NCBI RefSeq assembly: GCF_007002745.1
Contig: NZ_SGNY01000014.1
Coordinates: 1-64,000 of the forward strand
Length of the DNA: 64,000 bases
Reading direction: 5' to 3'
Source of the DNA: Martinezella rhizogenes
Lineage (GTDB): Bacteria > Pseudomonadota > Alphaproteobacteria > Rhizobiales > Rhizobiaceae
Shown: positions 24,637 to 32,845 of the stretch, piece by piece
How positions within the stretch are numbered: the stretch's first letter is position 1
Layout: each line of letters starts with the position of its first letter
Notes under the pieces: model-generated
Database searches by the model: none
Seen by the model: only the letters and a program-made list of their open reading frames with translations
What the model was told of the DNA's origin: nothing
Made by a program: the position numbers and the translations under genes

Positions 24637-25855
24637 AAATCTCTCCGAGTTACCGGCGCAGAATACCCGTCTCAAGGGCCGCACAGGCATGGGCATATGG
24701 CTCATCAACCGGCTGCTGAACAATATCGACCGGGGACGGCTGCGCGTCGTCCTTCCTGGCGGCGGAACCGTCGAAAAATCAGGAAAATCGGAAGGCAGCG
24801 ACGCCGTTATCGTGCTGCATAACTGGCGGGCAATCCGCAGGCTGCTCGTCAACGGCGATATCGGCTTCGCGGAAGGCTTCATCGAGAATGACTGGTCTAC
24901 GCCTGACCTGACGGCGCTCATCCGTTTCGCCGCTCAAAATCGCGAGGCATTTGCAAGGTCGATGCGCGGCAGCCTGCCCATGCGCCTCATCAACCGGCTT
25001 GCACACGGGCTGAATGCCAATACCCGACGCGGCAGCCGCCGCAATATCGAGGCGCATTACGATCTCGGCAACGAGTTTTACCGGCAATGGCTCGACCCCT
25101 CGATGCTCTATTCGTCGGCGATTTTCGACGGCACGACACCCAGCCTTGAGGCCGCGCAACGTAAGAAACTCGAGCGCATTGCGGAAAAACTCCAGTTAAC
25201 CGGCAACAAGAGCGTATTGGAAATCGGCTGCGGCTGGGGTGCGCTCGCCATCCACCTCGCCACGCAGCACAATGCCAGCGTGACCGGCATCACCCTGTCC
25301 CCGTCCCAGTTGAACTGGGCGAAAAATGCGGTGGAAAAAGACGGCAAGGCCAGCCGGATCGATCTCAGATTGCAGGACTACCGCGACGTGACCGGCCAAT
25401 TCGACAATATCGTCTCAGTGGAAATGTTTGAAGCGGTCGGTGAAGCCTACTGGCCAAGTTATTTCGAAACGCTGAAACGCTGCCTGAAACCCGGCGGCCG
25501 TGCGGTGCTGCAAATCATCTCCATCGAGGAAAACCGCTTCGATACCTATCGGCGCAAGGCAGATTTCATTCAGAAATACATCTTTCCCGGCGGTTTCCTG
25601 CCCTCCGATTCAGCGCTCGAAAAAGCCGTCGGGCAAGCCGGCCTGAAGCTCACGGAGACAGAACTTTTCGGCCAGTCCTATGCGCTCACGCTTTCGGAGT
25701 GGCGTCAGCGTTTCCATGCCCGGTGGCAGACGATTTCCCTGCTTGGATTCGACGACCGCTTCCGGCGGCTCTGGGATTATTACCTCTGCTATTGCGAAGC
25801 AGGTTTTGCCGAGGGGACGATAAATGTCGGCTTGTACACGATAGAACAAGGATGA
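24623..25855 (+). CDS. Cyclopropane-fatty-acid synthase family methyltransferase (full length)
   Basis: A 410-residue SAM-dependent enzyme. The N-terminal domain (residues 1-125) has GDIGFAEGFIENDW and the catalytic domain opens with EAHYDLGNEFYRQWLDPSML. SAM motif I is VLEIGCGWGALAIHLATQHN, followed by SVEMFEAVGEAYWPSYFET. This is the architecture of CFA synthases that methylate or cyclopropanate unsaturated acyl chains in membrane phospholipids. It is encoded in one operon with the FAD oxidoreductase and DUF1365. A first methylation step in a furan- or cyclopropane-fatty-acid pathway would fit; the sequence does not choose between them. Confidence 0.9.
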   Translation: MTPFENLSELPAQNTRLKGRTGMGIWLINRLLNNIDRGRLRVVLPGGGTVEKSGKSEGSDAVIVLHNWRAIRRLLVNGDIGFAEGFIENDWSTPDLTALIRFAAQNREAFARSMRGSLPMRLINRLAHGLNANTRRGSRRNIEAHYDLGNEFYRQWLDPSMLYSSAIFDGTTPSLEAAQRKKLERIAEKLQLTGNKSVLEIGCGWGALAIHLATQHNASVTGITLSPSQLNWAKNAVEKDGKASRIDLRLQDYRDVTGQFDNIVSVEMFEAVGEAYWPSYFETLKRCLKPGGRAVLQIISIEENRFDTYRRKADFIQKYIFPGGFLPSDSALEKAVGQAGLKLTETELFGQSYALTLSEWRQRFHARWQTISLLGFDDRFRRLWDYYLCYCEAGFAEGTINVGLYTIEQG

Positions 25856-25882
25856 GGCGGGGCCAACCGGTGGAGAAAGACA

Positions 25883-26260
25883 ATGAAAATCATTAGATTG
25901 GCAATTGTATCTGCCCTGTCCCCGATGCTGGTCGGCCTCGGCGCGACAGCGGCGGAGATCGACGGCAACTGGGCGCGCGGCGACGGCAAGGCAAAAGTGC
26001 TGATCGCGCCCTGCGGTGAAAAAATATGCGCCACAAACACCTGGATCAAACCCGGCACGCCGAAGGAAAAGACCGGCGACCGCCTGATCATGGACATCAA
26101 AGAGAGCGAAGCGGGCATCTATTCCGGCACCGCCTTCGATCCTCAGCGGGACAAATCCTACAGGATAACAGTGACCCTTGCCGGCAATAACATGACCACG
26201 AAGGGCTGTATCGTCGCCGGCCTTCTGTGCAAGGGCATAAGCTGGACCCGGATCGACTAG
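25883..26260 (+). CDS. DUF2147 family secreted protein
   Basis: A 125-residue protein with a Sec signal peptide (MKIIRLAIVSALSPMLVGLG, ending near ATAAE). The mature part holds IDGNWARGDGKAKVLIAPCG and YSGTAFDPQRDKSYRITVTL, typical of DUF2147, a periplasmic lipocalin-like fold of unknown function. Four Cys could form two disulfides. It follows the CFA-type gene after 27 bases and shares its strand, so it is probably part of the same operon. Confidence 0.85.
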   Translation: MKIIRLAIVSALSPMLVGLGATAAEIDGNWARGDGKAKVLIAPCGEKICATNTWIKPGTPKEKTGDRLIMDIKESEAGIYSGTAFDPQRDKSYRITVTLAGNNMTTKGCIVAGLLCKGISWTRID

Positions 26261-26353
26261 CGCAGATCACGCGCCGTTCCATCTATTAATTGCATTGTCT
26301 TCCGAACGAAAAAAACTCGCCGCCTTCTCAATGCCCGGCAAAGGAAAACACCG

Positions 26354-26785
26354 ATGAAGACCTATTTCGCAGCCTATTTTTTCACGCTCGTCGCGTTTCT
26401 GGTGATCGATTTCATCTGGCTGAGCACCATGGCGTCGCGTCTTTACCGCCCGGCTATCGGCGATCTCCTGGCGGAAAATTTCCGGCTCGCTCCAGCGGTC
26501 GTCTTCTACCTCATCTACGCCGGCGGACTGACCTTTCTTGCCGTGCGCCCGGCCCTGCTTTCCGGTGAATGGACGACGGCGCTGCTTTACGGCGCGATTG
26601 TCGGTTTCATGGCCTACGCCACCTATGATCTGACCAATCAGGCGACGTTGAAGAACTGGCCAACCACCCTCACCATTGCCGATCTTTTTTGGGGAACCTT
26701 CGTTTCCGCCGCAGCGGCGATCATCGGTTACCTCGTCACGGTGCGCCTCCTCGGCCCGCTGGAAAATTCGACGGGCATATCATGA
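26354..26785 (+). CDS. DUF2177 family membrane protein
   Basis: A 143-residue polytopic membrane protein with about four hydrophobic segments: FFTLVAFLVIDFIWLSTMAS, then a helix around residues 45-65, AIVGFMAYATYDLTNQATLK, and a C-terminal helix. Function is unknown. DUF2177 genes commonly lie beside ECF sigma factor genes and CFA/DUF1365 clusters, as here. AAAGGAAA precedes the ATG. Confidence 0.87.
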   Translation: MKTYFAAYFFTLVAFLVIDFIWLSTMASRLYRPAIGDLLAENFRLAPAVVFYLIYAGGLTFLAVRPALLSGEWTTALLYGAIVGFMAYATYDLTNQATLKNWPTTLTIADLFWGTFVSAAAAIIGYLVTVRLLGPLENSTGIS

Positions 26786-26916
26786 CGACGCTTCCTCTCG
26801 GCTACGGCGCAAGTGCGGCCCTCCTGTGGGGGTCCCATCGTGAACTTCCTCTTCCTCGTCCCTTGTCTTCGTGTGAAAGACGACCTTATAAAGGAAGCGC
26901 AGCAAGGAAGGTTCGA

Positions 26917-27459
26917 ATGCAGGGCACAGAGATAGCAAGCCTAATCAACCGTGTCGGCATGGGTGATCGTTCAGCATTCGTCTCGCTCTACCAGGCAACC
27001 AGTCCGAAGCTTTTCGCGATCTGCCTGAAGATCCTGCGGGACAGAACCGAAGCCGAAGAGGCGCTGCAGGAAATCTATATCAAGGTGTGGCAGCGCGCCC
27101 GCACATTTGCCGCAAGCGCCGGCAAGCCGGCCACATGGCTTGCCGCCATCGCCCGCAACCACGCGATCGACACGATCCGGGCCCGTAAACCCATAGGCGA
27201 TGATATTGATGAGGCCTATGAGCTGGCCGACGATGGCATTCGCGATCCTGAACAGCAGGTCGTTCTGGCGGACGAAGGCCGCAGGATCGAGGATTGCATG
27301 CGTGAACTTGAAACTGTTCACGCAAAGGCGGTACGCCGAGCCTATGTTGAGGGTTTAAGCTATCTCGAACTGGCAGATGAATTGCGCGTGCCACTGAACA
27401 CGGTCAGAACGTGGCTGCGGCGCAGTCTTCTCAAACTCAGAGAGTGCATGCAGCGATGA
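26917..27459 (+). CDS. ECF-family RNA polymerase sigma factor
   Basis: A 180-residue sigma-70 factor of the extracytoplasmic-function group. Region 2 runs from DRSAFVSLYQATSPKLFAIC to EEALQEIYIKVWQRARTF; region 4 is the helix-turn-helix YLELADELRVPLNTVRTWLR. The ATG at 26917 has AAGGAAGG upstream; the frame's upstream extension overlaps the DUF2177 gene and is not used. The stop overlaps the anti-sigma start (ATGA), so the two are translationally coupled. It likely recognises the TGAAAC-N17-CGTAT promoters at 22307-22399, which would make the operon autoregulated. Confidence 0.94.
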   Translation: MQGTEIASLINRVGMGDRSAFVSLYQATSPKLFAICLKILRDRTEAEEALQEIYIKVWQRARTFAASAGKPATWLAAIARNHAIDTIRARKPIGDDIDEAYELADDGIRDPEQQVVLADEGRRIEDCMRELETVHAKAVRRAYVEGLSYLELADELRVPLNTVRTWLRRSLLKLRECMQR

Positions 27460-28166
27460 CAACGGGCGACCAGAGCGGCGGAATGCACTCGCGCGACGAA
27501 ATCCTCGCCGGCGAATATGTGCTGGGCGTCCTGCCGCTAGAAAAGCGCCGCGAACTGGAGCGGCGTATTGAGGACGACAGGGTCTTCGCGCAACTGGTGC
27601 AGCGTTGGGAGCAGGAATTTTCCGACTTCAATGCCGATTATGAAGAGCAGGTACCGAATGCGGCTGTTCTTGCTCGCATCGAAGAGCGCCTGTTCGGCAG
27701 CAGGGATATCAACGCCAACGGCAGCCTGTGGAATTCCGCGTCCTTCTGGCGCTGGATATCGGTTGCCACCAGCGCGACCGCCGTGGCCGCCGTGGTCTAC
27801 GCCGCCTTCCCCGAAAAACGGCAGGGCGTCACCCCGCTGGTGGCGGAACTTGCGACAACCGACAGCCAGGTCAATCTTCTTGCCTCCTACGATGCGGAAT
27901 CCGGACGGATGCGCATCATCCCCGTCGCAACCGGCAAGACGGACGAAAAATCACTGGAATTGTGGCTGGTCATGGATGGTGGCAAGACGCGCTCGCTGGG
28001 CGTGTTCCAGCCCGGCACGTCTGGCGATCTCATCATCCCCGCCGATATGCGCAGCACAATCACGGAAGGCACGACCTTCGCAATCAGCGTGGAGCCCTTC
28101 GGCGGATCGCCAACCGGTCAGGCAACCGGCCCCGTTATCGCCGTCGGCAGCGCGCGGCTGTTATAG
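27456..28166 (+). CDS. RskA-type transmembrane anti-sigma factor
   Basis: A 236-residue anti-sigma factor. The N-terminal cytoplasmic domain (EYVLGVLPLEKRRELERRIE) resembles the sigma-binding domain of anti-sigma-K/RskA proteins and has no zinc-binding HxxxCxxC motif. A single transmembrane helix lies near residues 100-118 (ISVATSATAVAAVVYAAF), followed by a periplasmic RskA domain (LASYDAESGRMRIIPVATGK; LELWLVMDGGKTRSLGVFQP). The signal would be sensed in the envelope. This differs from the soluble zinc protein ChrR that controls the better-known sigma factor of singlet-oxygen response. Confidence 0.9.
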   Translation: MTTGDQSGGMHSRDEILAGEYVLGVLPLEKRRELERRIEDDRVFAQLVQRWEQEFSDFNADYEEQVPNAAVLARIEERLFGSRDINANGSLWNSASFWRWISVATSATAVAAVVYAAFPEKRQGVTPLVAELATTDSQVNLLASYDAESGRMRIIPVATGKTDEKSLELWLVMDGGKTRSLGVFQPGTSGDLIIPADMRSTITEGTTFAISVEPFGGSPTGQATGPVIAVGSARLL

Positions 28167-28173
28167 AAGGCGC

Positions 28174-28207
28174 GTGCAGCAGCATCCCACGGACCCGGGT
28201 GCTGCAC
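28174..28207 (+). repeat. Stem-loop after the anti-sigma gene
   Basis: Arms GTGCAGCA (28174-28181) and TGCTGCAC (28200-28207) lie between the convergent anti-sigma and SDR genes. There is no T-tract, so it is a possible 3'-end structure rather than a proven terminator. Confidence 0.4.
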
Positions 28208-28252
28208 CGTTGAGGAGGCGTAGGCCCTCCTTGCAAAGGAGAGCCCGACTGA

Positions 28253-29026
28253 TCAGATCCGGGCGCCACCCGTTGCATCGATCATCTGCCCCGTCGTCCA
28301 ACGCGCATCGTTCGATGCGAGGAAGGCAATGACGTCGGCAATATCTTCCGCTCGTCCGACACGCGAGAAGACCGAGAGGGCTTCCGCACCGGCGCGCGCA
28401 TCAGGCGATGCCAGCCACTCGGCATTCATATCCGTTTCCGTCACGCCCGGTAGCACGGCATTGACCGTAATGCCGCGTGCTGCAAATTCAGGCGCCAGTG
28501 CAAGCGTCAATGTCTCAAGCGCACCTTTGGAAGCAGCGTAGGCGGGATGCGTCGGCGCCGCGATCCGTGTAAACCCGGTCGAGACATTGATGATCCGGCC
28601 GTTCTCGCGAATATGGTCGGCGACCGCCTGGATCAGGAAGAACGGCGCCTTGTAGTTAATCGTCATCACCTCGTCGAAAACAGACTCGCTCGTCTGCTTC
28701 AACGGCAACGCAGGCGCGATGCCGGCATTGTTCACCAGTATGTCGAAACCGGACGAACCCGTTTCGTTACGCGCGGCTTCACTGAACTGCGCCCACAGGC
28801 TGTCGGCCGCCTCCTTACCCTGTCTGAGGTCGGCCTTCACCGCGACGGCCTTGACGCCAAGCGCCTCGATGTCGCGTACCGTTGCATTGGCCGCATCCAA
28901 ATTGGCGGTGTAGTGGACGCCAATCAAGGCGGCGCCCTCCCTGGCAAAAGCGAGGCCAACTGCCCGGCCGATACCGCGTGAACTTCCAGTAATGAGGGCT
29001 ATTTTGCCTGCGAGACGCTTGGACAT
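28253..29026 (-). CDS. Short-chain dehydrogenase/reductase
   Basis: A 257-residue classical SDR. NAD(P) motif KIALITGSSRGIGRAVGLAF; NNAG at about residue 95; catalytic Ser in NVSTGF and Tyr-Lys in YAASKGALE. The C-terminal TTGQMIDATGG is typical of the FabG-like subgroup. It is divergent from a TetR gene with two operator half-palindromes between them, so its expression probably responds to the compound it reduces or oxidises. The substrate is not inferable. Confidence 0.9.
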   Translation of the reverse strand: MSKRLAGKIALITGSSRGIGRAVGLAFAREGAALIGVHYTANLDAANATVRDIEALGVKAVAVKADLRQGKEAADSLWAQFSEAARNETGSSGFDILVNNAGIAPALPLKQTSESVFDEVMTINYKAPFFLIQAVADHIRENGRIINVSTGFTRIAAPTHPAYAASKGALETLTLALAPEFAARGITVNAVLPGVTETDMNAEWLASPDARAGAEALSVFSRVGRAEDIADVIAFLASNDARWTTGQMIDATGGARI

Positions 29027-29048
29027 GGATCACTCCGTTGCTAAAATA

Positions 29049-29063
29049 AATAGTGATCCCTAC
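29049..29063. promoter_or_regulatory. TetR operator, site 1
   Basis: AATAGTGATCCCTAC, almost symmetric (AATAG/CTAc), near the SDR start. It shares its centre with site 2 at 29096. Confidence 0.55.
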
Positions 29064-29095
29064 AATAAGAGCTGAAATACGTCTGTCAACTATTT

Positions 29096-29111
29096 AATAG
29101 GGATCGCTATT
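29096..29111. promoter_or_regulatory. TetR operator, site 2
   Basis: AATAGGGATCGCTATT, arms AATAG and CTATT around a six-base centre, ending three bases before the TetR start codon. The two sites in an 88-base divergent interval imply control of both genes. Confidence 0.6.
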
Positions 29112-29114
29112 TTA

Positions 29115-29759
29115 ATGGAGAAGCCAGTCCGCAAACGCGGCAGACCCCGCATGTTCGACCGCGATATTGGCCTCGACATCGCGGCCCGGCTGTTCTGGGA
29201 ACATGGCTACGAAGGGACATCGATCGCCGATCTTACGAGGTCGATGGGTATCAATCCGCCAACTCTCTATTCGACCTTCGGCTCAAAGGAAGAATTGTAC
29301 CGTCAGGCGCTCGACTTCAGCATTGCCCGTGAAAACAGCCGCCGGTCGAACATCCTGCAATCGGATCTTCCGGTTTATGAAGCTCTGAGGCTCTATCTTT
29401 ACGATATCGCTGACGGAGACACCCAGCCAGACAAACCGCCCGGCTGCATGGTCTCGACGGCCGTCCTGCAACATGCGCAAGAAAATACATCCGTGGCGCG
29501 GATGACGGCATCCTTGCGCGAAACGTCAATGCAGACACTCAAAGCCCGTTTCGACCGCGCCGTCGAGGAAGGGGCGCTGTCTGCAAATACTGATACCGAC
29601 ACGCTCGCACGCTTTTATGGCGCGATCATCCAGGGCATGTCCGCCCAGGCTTGCGACGGCGCCTGCAATGCCTTGCTGAAACGGCTGATCGACCTTGCAC
29701 TTGCGGCCTGGCCTGGAAAACGTCAGACCTCCGCAGAGACGCAGATTAGGAGCACTTAA
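29115..29759 (+). CDS. TetR-family transcriptional regulator
   Basis: A 214-residue TetR protein with the N-terminal helix-turn-helix ARLFWEHGYEGTSIADLTRS followed by MGINPPTLYSTFGSKEELYR, and a ligand-binding C-terminal domain of the kind annotated TetR_C (PGCMVSTAVLQHAQENTSVA). The start ATG lies directly after operator site 2. It is divergent from the SDR gene, its most likely target; both sites lie between the two. Confidence 0.92.
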   Translation: MEKPVRKRGRPRMFDRDIGLDIAARLFWEHGYEGTSIADLTRSMGINPPTLYSTFGSKEELYRQALDFSIARENSRRSNILQSDLPVYEALRLYLYDIADGDTQPDKPPGCMVSTAVLQHAQENTSVARMTASLRETSMQTLKARFDRAVEEGALSANTDTDTLARFYGAIIQGMSAQACDGACNALLKRLIDLALAAWPGKRQTSAETQIRST

Positions 29760-29844
29760 CCACGCAATCACCAATCCGCGACTGACAATTGGACCGCGCT
29801 TACGTGTGCGTTTATGACCGTTCAGGAAATTGGGACAGGTGAAA

Positions 29845-31356
29845 TCATGGTTTTGCCACCGCCCGAAGCGCCTTCGCCAGTTTCTTGATGGCCTCTTCTA
29901 TCTCGAGAGGTGTGTATGCAGCAAAACCCATCAGGAAACCGGCCTTCGGGTCACCGGCAGCGTATAGACCTGATAACCCTAGAAGCTCGATGCCCACGCG
30001 CCGTGCCGCATCAACGGCAGCGCGTTCCGAAAGTTCACCAGTCAATACACAGGACATTTGCAGCCCACCAACGGGAACATGCGGCTCGATGAAATCCGAC
30101 AGATGCTTGCTGGCGAGACGAGCCAGCACGTCGAGCCGTTCGGCGTAGATGCCGCGCATGGCGCGAACATGCGCTCCGAAATGCCCGCCTTCCATAAAGC
30201 GGGCGAGCGTCAGCTGCGCCATCGGCGCCGTATGACCGTCCAGCAATGTGCGCGCGATGGTCATCGGCTTGACGAGCTGGGACGGCAACACGACATAGCC
30301 GATCCGCAAACCCGGAAAGAGCGATTTGGTGAAGGTGCCGATGTAGATAGTCCGGTCGTGGGGATCCAGACCTTGCACACAGGCAGTTGGCTTGCCGGCG
30401 TAGTGAAATTCACTGTCATAGTCGTCTTCGATGATCCACATCTGATGCCGGGCCGCCCATTCAATCAGCGCCAGCCGACGGTCCAGAGCCAGCGTCGCAC
30501 CAGTCGGAAATTGATGGGATGGCGTCAGGAAAATCGCCTTGGCCCGGCGCGGGTGAGCCATGATCTGCTCGATGACGACGCCCTGCCGGTCGACAGGTAT
30601 AGAAACACATTCCAGTCCCGCCGCATCGAACGCCTTGCGCGCGCCGTAATAGGCGGGATCTTCGATGAAGATCCGATCGCCGGGATCAAGCAGCATGTTG
30701 GCGCACAACGACATAGCCTGCTGCGAACTGGTCAATACCAGCACCCTGTCGGCAGTCGCGCGTGCACCCCGCTCAAGGTTGACATAATCGGCGATGGCGC
30801 GCCGAAGCGGTTCTGCTCCCTGCGGGTCACCGTGAAGCAGAGTTTGCGCGCCAACCTCCTTGCGAACCTGCCGTTCGAGACGCTCCCAGACCTGAAGCGG
30901 AAAGGTGCGCGTCTCCGGTATCCCATGAGCGAACGGCTGCGGTGACAGCATCTCGCGAACGCCGCCGCTGCGAAACATGGCTGCTCCCCGCCTGCTGAGA
31001 CTGGGAGCCTGACTGCGCAGGAGCATGGCCTGCCGGGAAAGACGGGGGCCGGGCGTGAACTCCGTCATCTCCGCGACGAAGCTGCCGCTGCCAACACGCC
31101 GGTCGATGAAACCTTCGGCGTGAAGCTGGGCGTAGGCCGCTTCGATTGTATCGCGCGATACCTCCAGCGATTTGGCAAGCGCGCGTGAGGCGGGCAAAGG
31201 CCTGCCCGGACCCAATGCACCACCGACAATCAATTGGCGGATCGCCCTTTGAATCCGCACGTGAAGCGGCATAGCGGCATGGGCCGGATCGGCAATCCAA
31301 GCCTTTACGGTTTCGAGTTGGGAATGCTTGAACAAATGGTCTGCTCGCAGTGTCAA
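29845..31356 (-). CDS. MocR/PdxR-family regulator (GntR domain fused to aminotransferase domain)
   Basis: A 503-residue regulator: an N-terminal GntR winged helix (about residues 25-90, with SRDTIEAAYAQLHAEGFIDR) and a class I aminotransferase-like domain (WIIEDDYDSEFHYAGKP; PLP lysine in GTFTKSLFPGLRIGY). Such proteins sense PLP-linked ligands; several control vitamin B6 or amino-compound pathways. The start is probably the TTG at 31356, since no ATG precedes Met30. It is divergent from a BenE-type permease gene, and a perfect 16-base palindrome at 31374 lies between. Confidence 0.92.
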   Translation of the reverse strand: MTLRADHLFKHSQLETVKAWIADPAHAAMPLHVRIQRAIRQLIVGGALGPGRPLPASRALAKSLEVSRDTIEAAYAQLHAEGFIDRRVGSGSFVAEMTEFTPGPRLSRQAMLLRSQAPSLSRRGAAMFRSGGVREMLSPQPFAHGIPETRTFPLQVWERLERQVRKEVGAQTLLHGDPQGAEPLRRAIADYVNLERGARATADRVLVLTSSQQAMSLCANMLLDPGDRIFIEDPAYYGARKAFDAAGLECVSIPVDRQGVVIEQIMAHPRRAKAIFLTPSHQFPTGATLALDRRLALIEWAARHQMWIIEDDYDSEFHYAGKPTACVQGLDPHDRTIYIGTFTKSLFPGLRIGYVVLPSQLVKPMTIARTLLDGHTAPMAQLTLARFMEGGHFGAHVRAMRGIYAERLDVLARLASKHLSDFIEPHVPVGGLQMSCVLTGELSERAAVDAARRVGIELLGLSGLYAAGDPKAGFLMGFAAYTPLEIEEAIKKLAKALRAVAKP

Positions 31357-31373
31357 AATTGGCTGGGTTAATC

Positions 31374-31389
31374 AGTCCATTAATGGACT
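31374..31389. promoter_or_regulatory. Perfect palindrome between MocR and BenE genes
   Basis: AGTCCATTAATGGACT is a perfect 16-base inverted repeat, 18 bases from the MocR start. Probable MocR operator or a site shared by both promoters. Confidence 0.6.
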
Positions 31390-31445
31390 AAATGTCAATG
31401 CGCCTTGTTCACGGCCTGCTCAAACTCCAGGAGATTTCCCAGACT

Positions 31446-32678
31446 ATGCCACCGCATTTCTCGCCTTCATCCGTCCGCCTTGACGACCTTCCCCATCCCG
31501 TTGTTGCGGGATTGATCTCTGTCATCGTCAACTATGGCGGCACGTTCATTCTGGTCTTTCAGGCAGCGAAGATTGCAGGCCTGAGCCCACAACTCACGGC
31601 ATCCTGGGTGTGGTCGATCTCGATCGGCGTCGGATTGACTGGGCTTTTCCTCAGCCTGCGCTATCGCGAACCGATCATCACGGCATGGTCGACACCGGCT
31701 GCGGCATTTCTTGTCACCGCACTGGCGACAACACCATATGCGGAGGCGATTGGCGCTTACATGATCTCGGCGGCGGCCTTCGTCGTGCTCGGCATATCCG
31801 GCTATTTCGAGAAAGTCATCCGCCTGATTCCACCCGGTATCGCCTCAGGTTTGCTTGCCGGCATTCTGCTGCAATTCGGCATCGGAGCCTTCGCTGGCGC
31901 AAGTGTCGATCCGCTATTGGTCGGCTCGCTAATCTTCGCCTACGTGGCATTGAAAAGGCTCTCCGCTCGCTACGCAGTGGTCGGTATTCTGGTTCTGGGG
32001 CTTGTTTTCCTTCTGGCGCAAGGTCGCGTCGATCTGTCCGGCCTCACCCTGAAGTTTGCAGCGCCGGTCTTCACCATGCCGGATTTCTCGTTGAATGCGC
32101 TGCTGTCGGTCGCGCTTCCGCTATTCCTGATTACTCTATCCGGCCAATATATGCCAGGAATGCTGGTCTTGCGGAATGACGGCTTCAAGACAAGCGCCAA
32201 TCCCATTGTGACCGTGACCGGACTTGGTTCGCTCGCCATGGCTCCTTTCGGCTCCCATGCCTTCAACATCGCAGCGATCACGGCGGCGATCGCCACGGGC
32301 AAGGAAGCTCATGACGATCCTTCCAAACGCTGGATTGCCGGAGTTGCCGCTGGCTGTTTCTATATTCTGGTCGGCGTGTTCGGCGTAACGCTGGCCGCCC
32401 TCTTCATGGCGTTTCCAGCAACCTTCATCACCACGCTCGCCGGTCTTGCACTTCTTGGTACCATCGGCAGCAGTCTTGCGGCAGCGATGGCCGAGCCGAG
32501 TTCCCGCGAGGCGGCGCTGATTACCTTCCTCGCATCTGCCGCCAATATCAAATTGCTCGGCATTGGTGGGGCGTTCTGGGGCCTGCTAATCGGCCTCGCC
32601 GCCGCCATCGTCCTCAACGGGCACCCGCCGCGGCGCGTACGCCAACCAAAGACAGCAAGCGAAGGAATCTCCAAATGA
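31446..32678 (+). CDS. BenE-family (benzoate:H+ symporter-like) membrane transporter
   Basis: A transporter of 410 residues from the ATG at 31446, which has AGGAG upstream; an ATG at 31392 is in frame but lacks a ribosome-binding site. Around twelve hydrophobic segments are visible. Family features include GGTFILVFQAAKIAGLSP near the start, REPIITAWSTPAAAFLV and PFGSHAFNIAAITAAIATGK. BenE proteins belong to the nucleobase-transporter-like fold and carry aromatic acids or other anions. No aromatic-degradation gene is nearby; pairing with a MocR regulator suggests an amino or PLP-related substrate instead of benzoate. Confidence 0.88.
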   Translation: MPPHFSPSSVRLDDLPHPVVAGLISVIVNYGGTFILVFQAAKIAGLSPQLTASWVWSISIGVGLTGLFLSLRYREPIITAWSTPAAAFLVTALATTPYAEAIGAYMISAAAFVVLGISGYFEKVIRLIPPGIASGLLAGILLQFGIGAFAGASVDPLLVGSLIFAYVALKRLSARYAVVGILVLGLVFLLAQGRVDLSGLTLKFAAPVFTMPDFSLNALLSVALPLFLITLSGQYMPGMLVLRNDGFKTSANPIVTVTGLGSLAMAPFGSHAFNIAAITAAIATGKEAHDDPSKRWIAGVAAGCFYILVGVFGVTLAALFMAFPATFITTLAGLALLGTIGSSLAAAMAEPSSREAALITFLASAANIKLLGIGGAFWGLLIGLAAAIVLNGHPPRRVRQPKTASEGISK

Positions 32679-32845
32679 GGCGCAGACCGCCACCATTTCT
32701 CGATCCAGAGCCAAGTCGTGCACAGGCTCGGGGCAATAGCGCGGCTCTGCCACGCCTGCCCACGGGCCGATCGATACCAGCCGTCACACCAGTCCGACTA
32801 TCGCGATTTTCGTGGAGACACGGCTTCGTGGCACGGGGAAATTCG

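Noticed and set aside
26841..26875. TGAAC-type -35 element before the sigma factor gene
   Set aside because: No matching -10 element at 16-19 bases; the operon promoter at 22371 is a better explanation.
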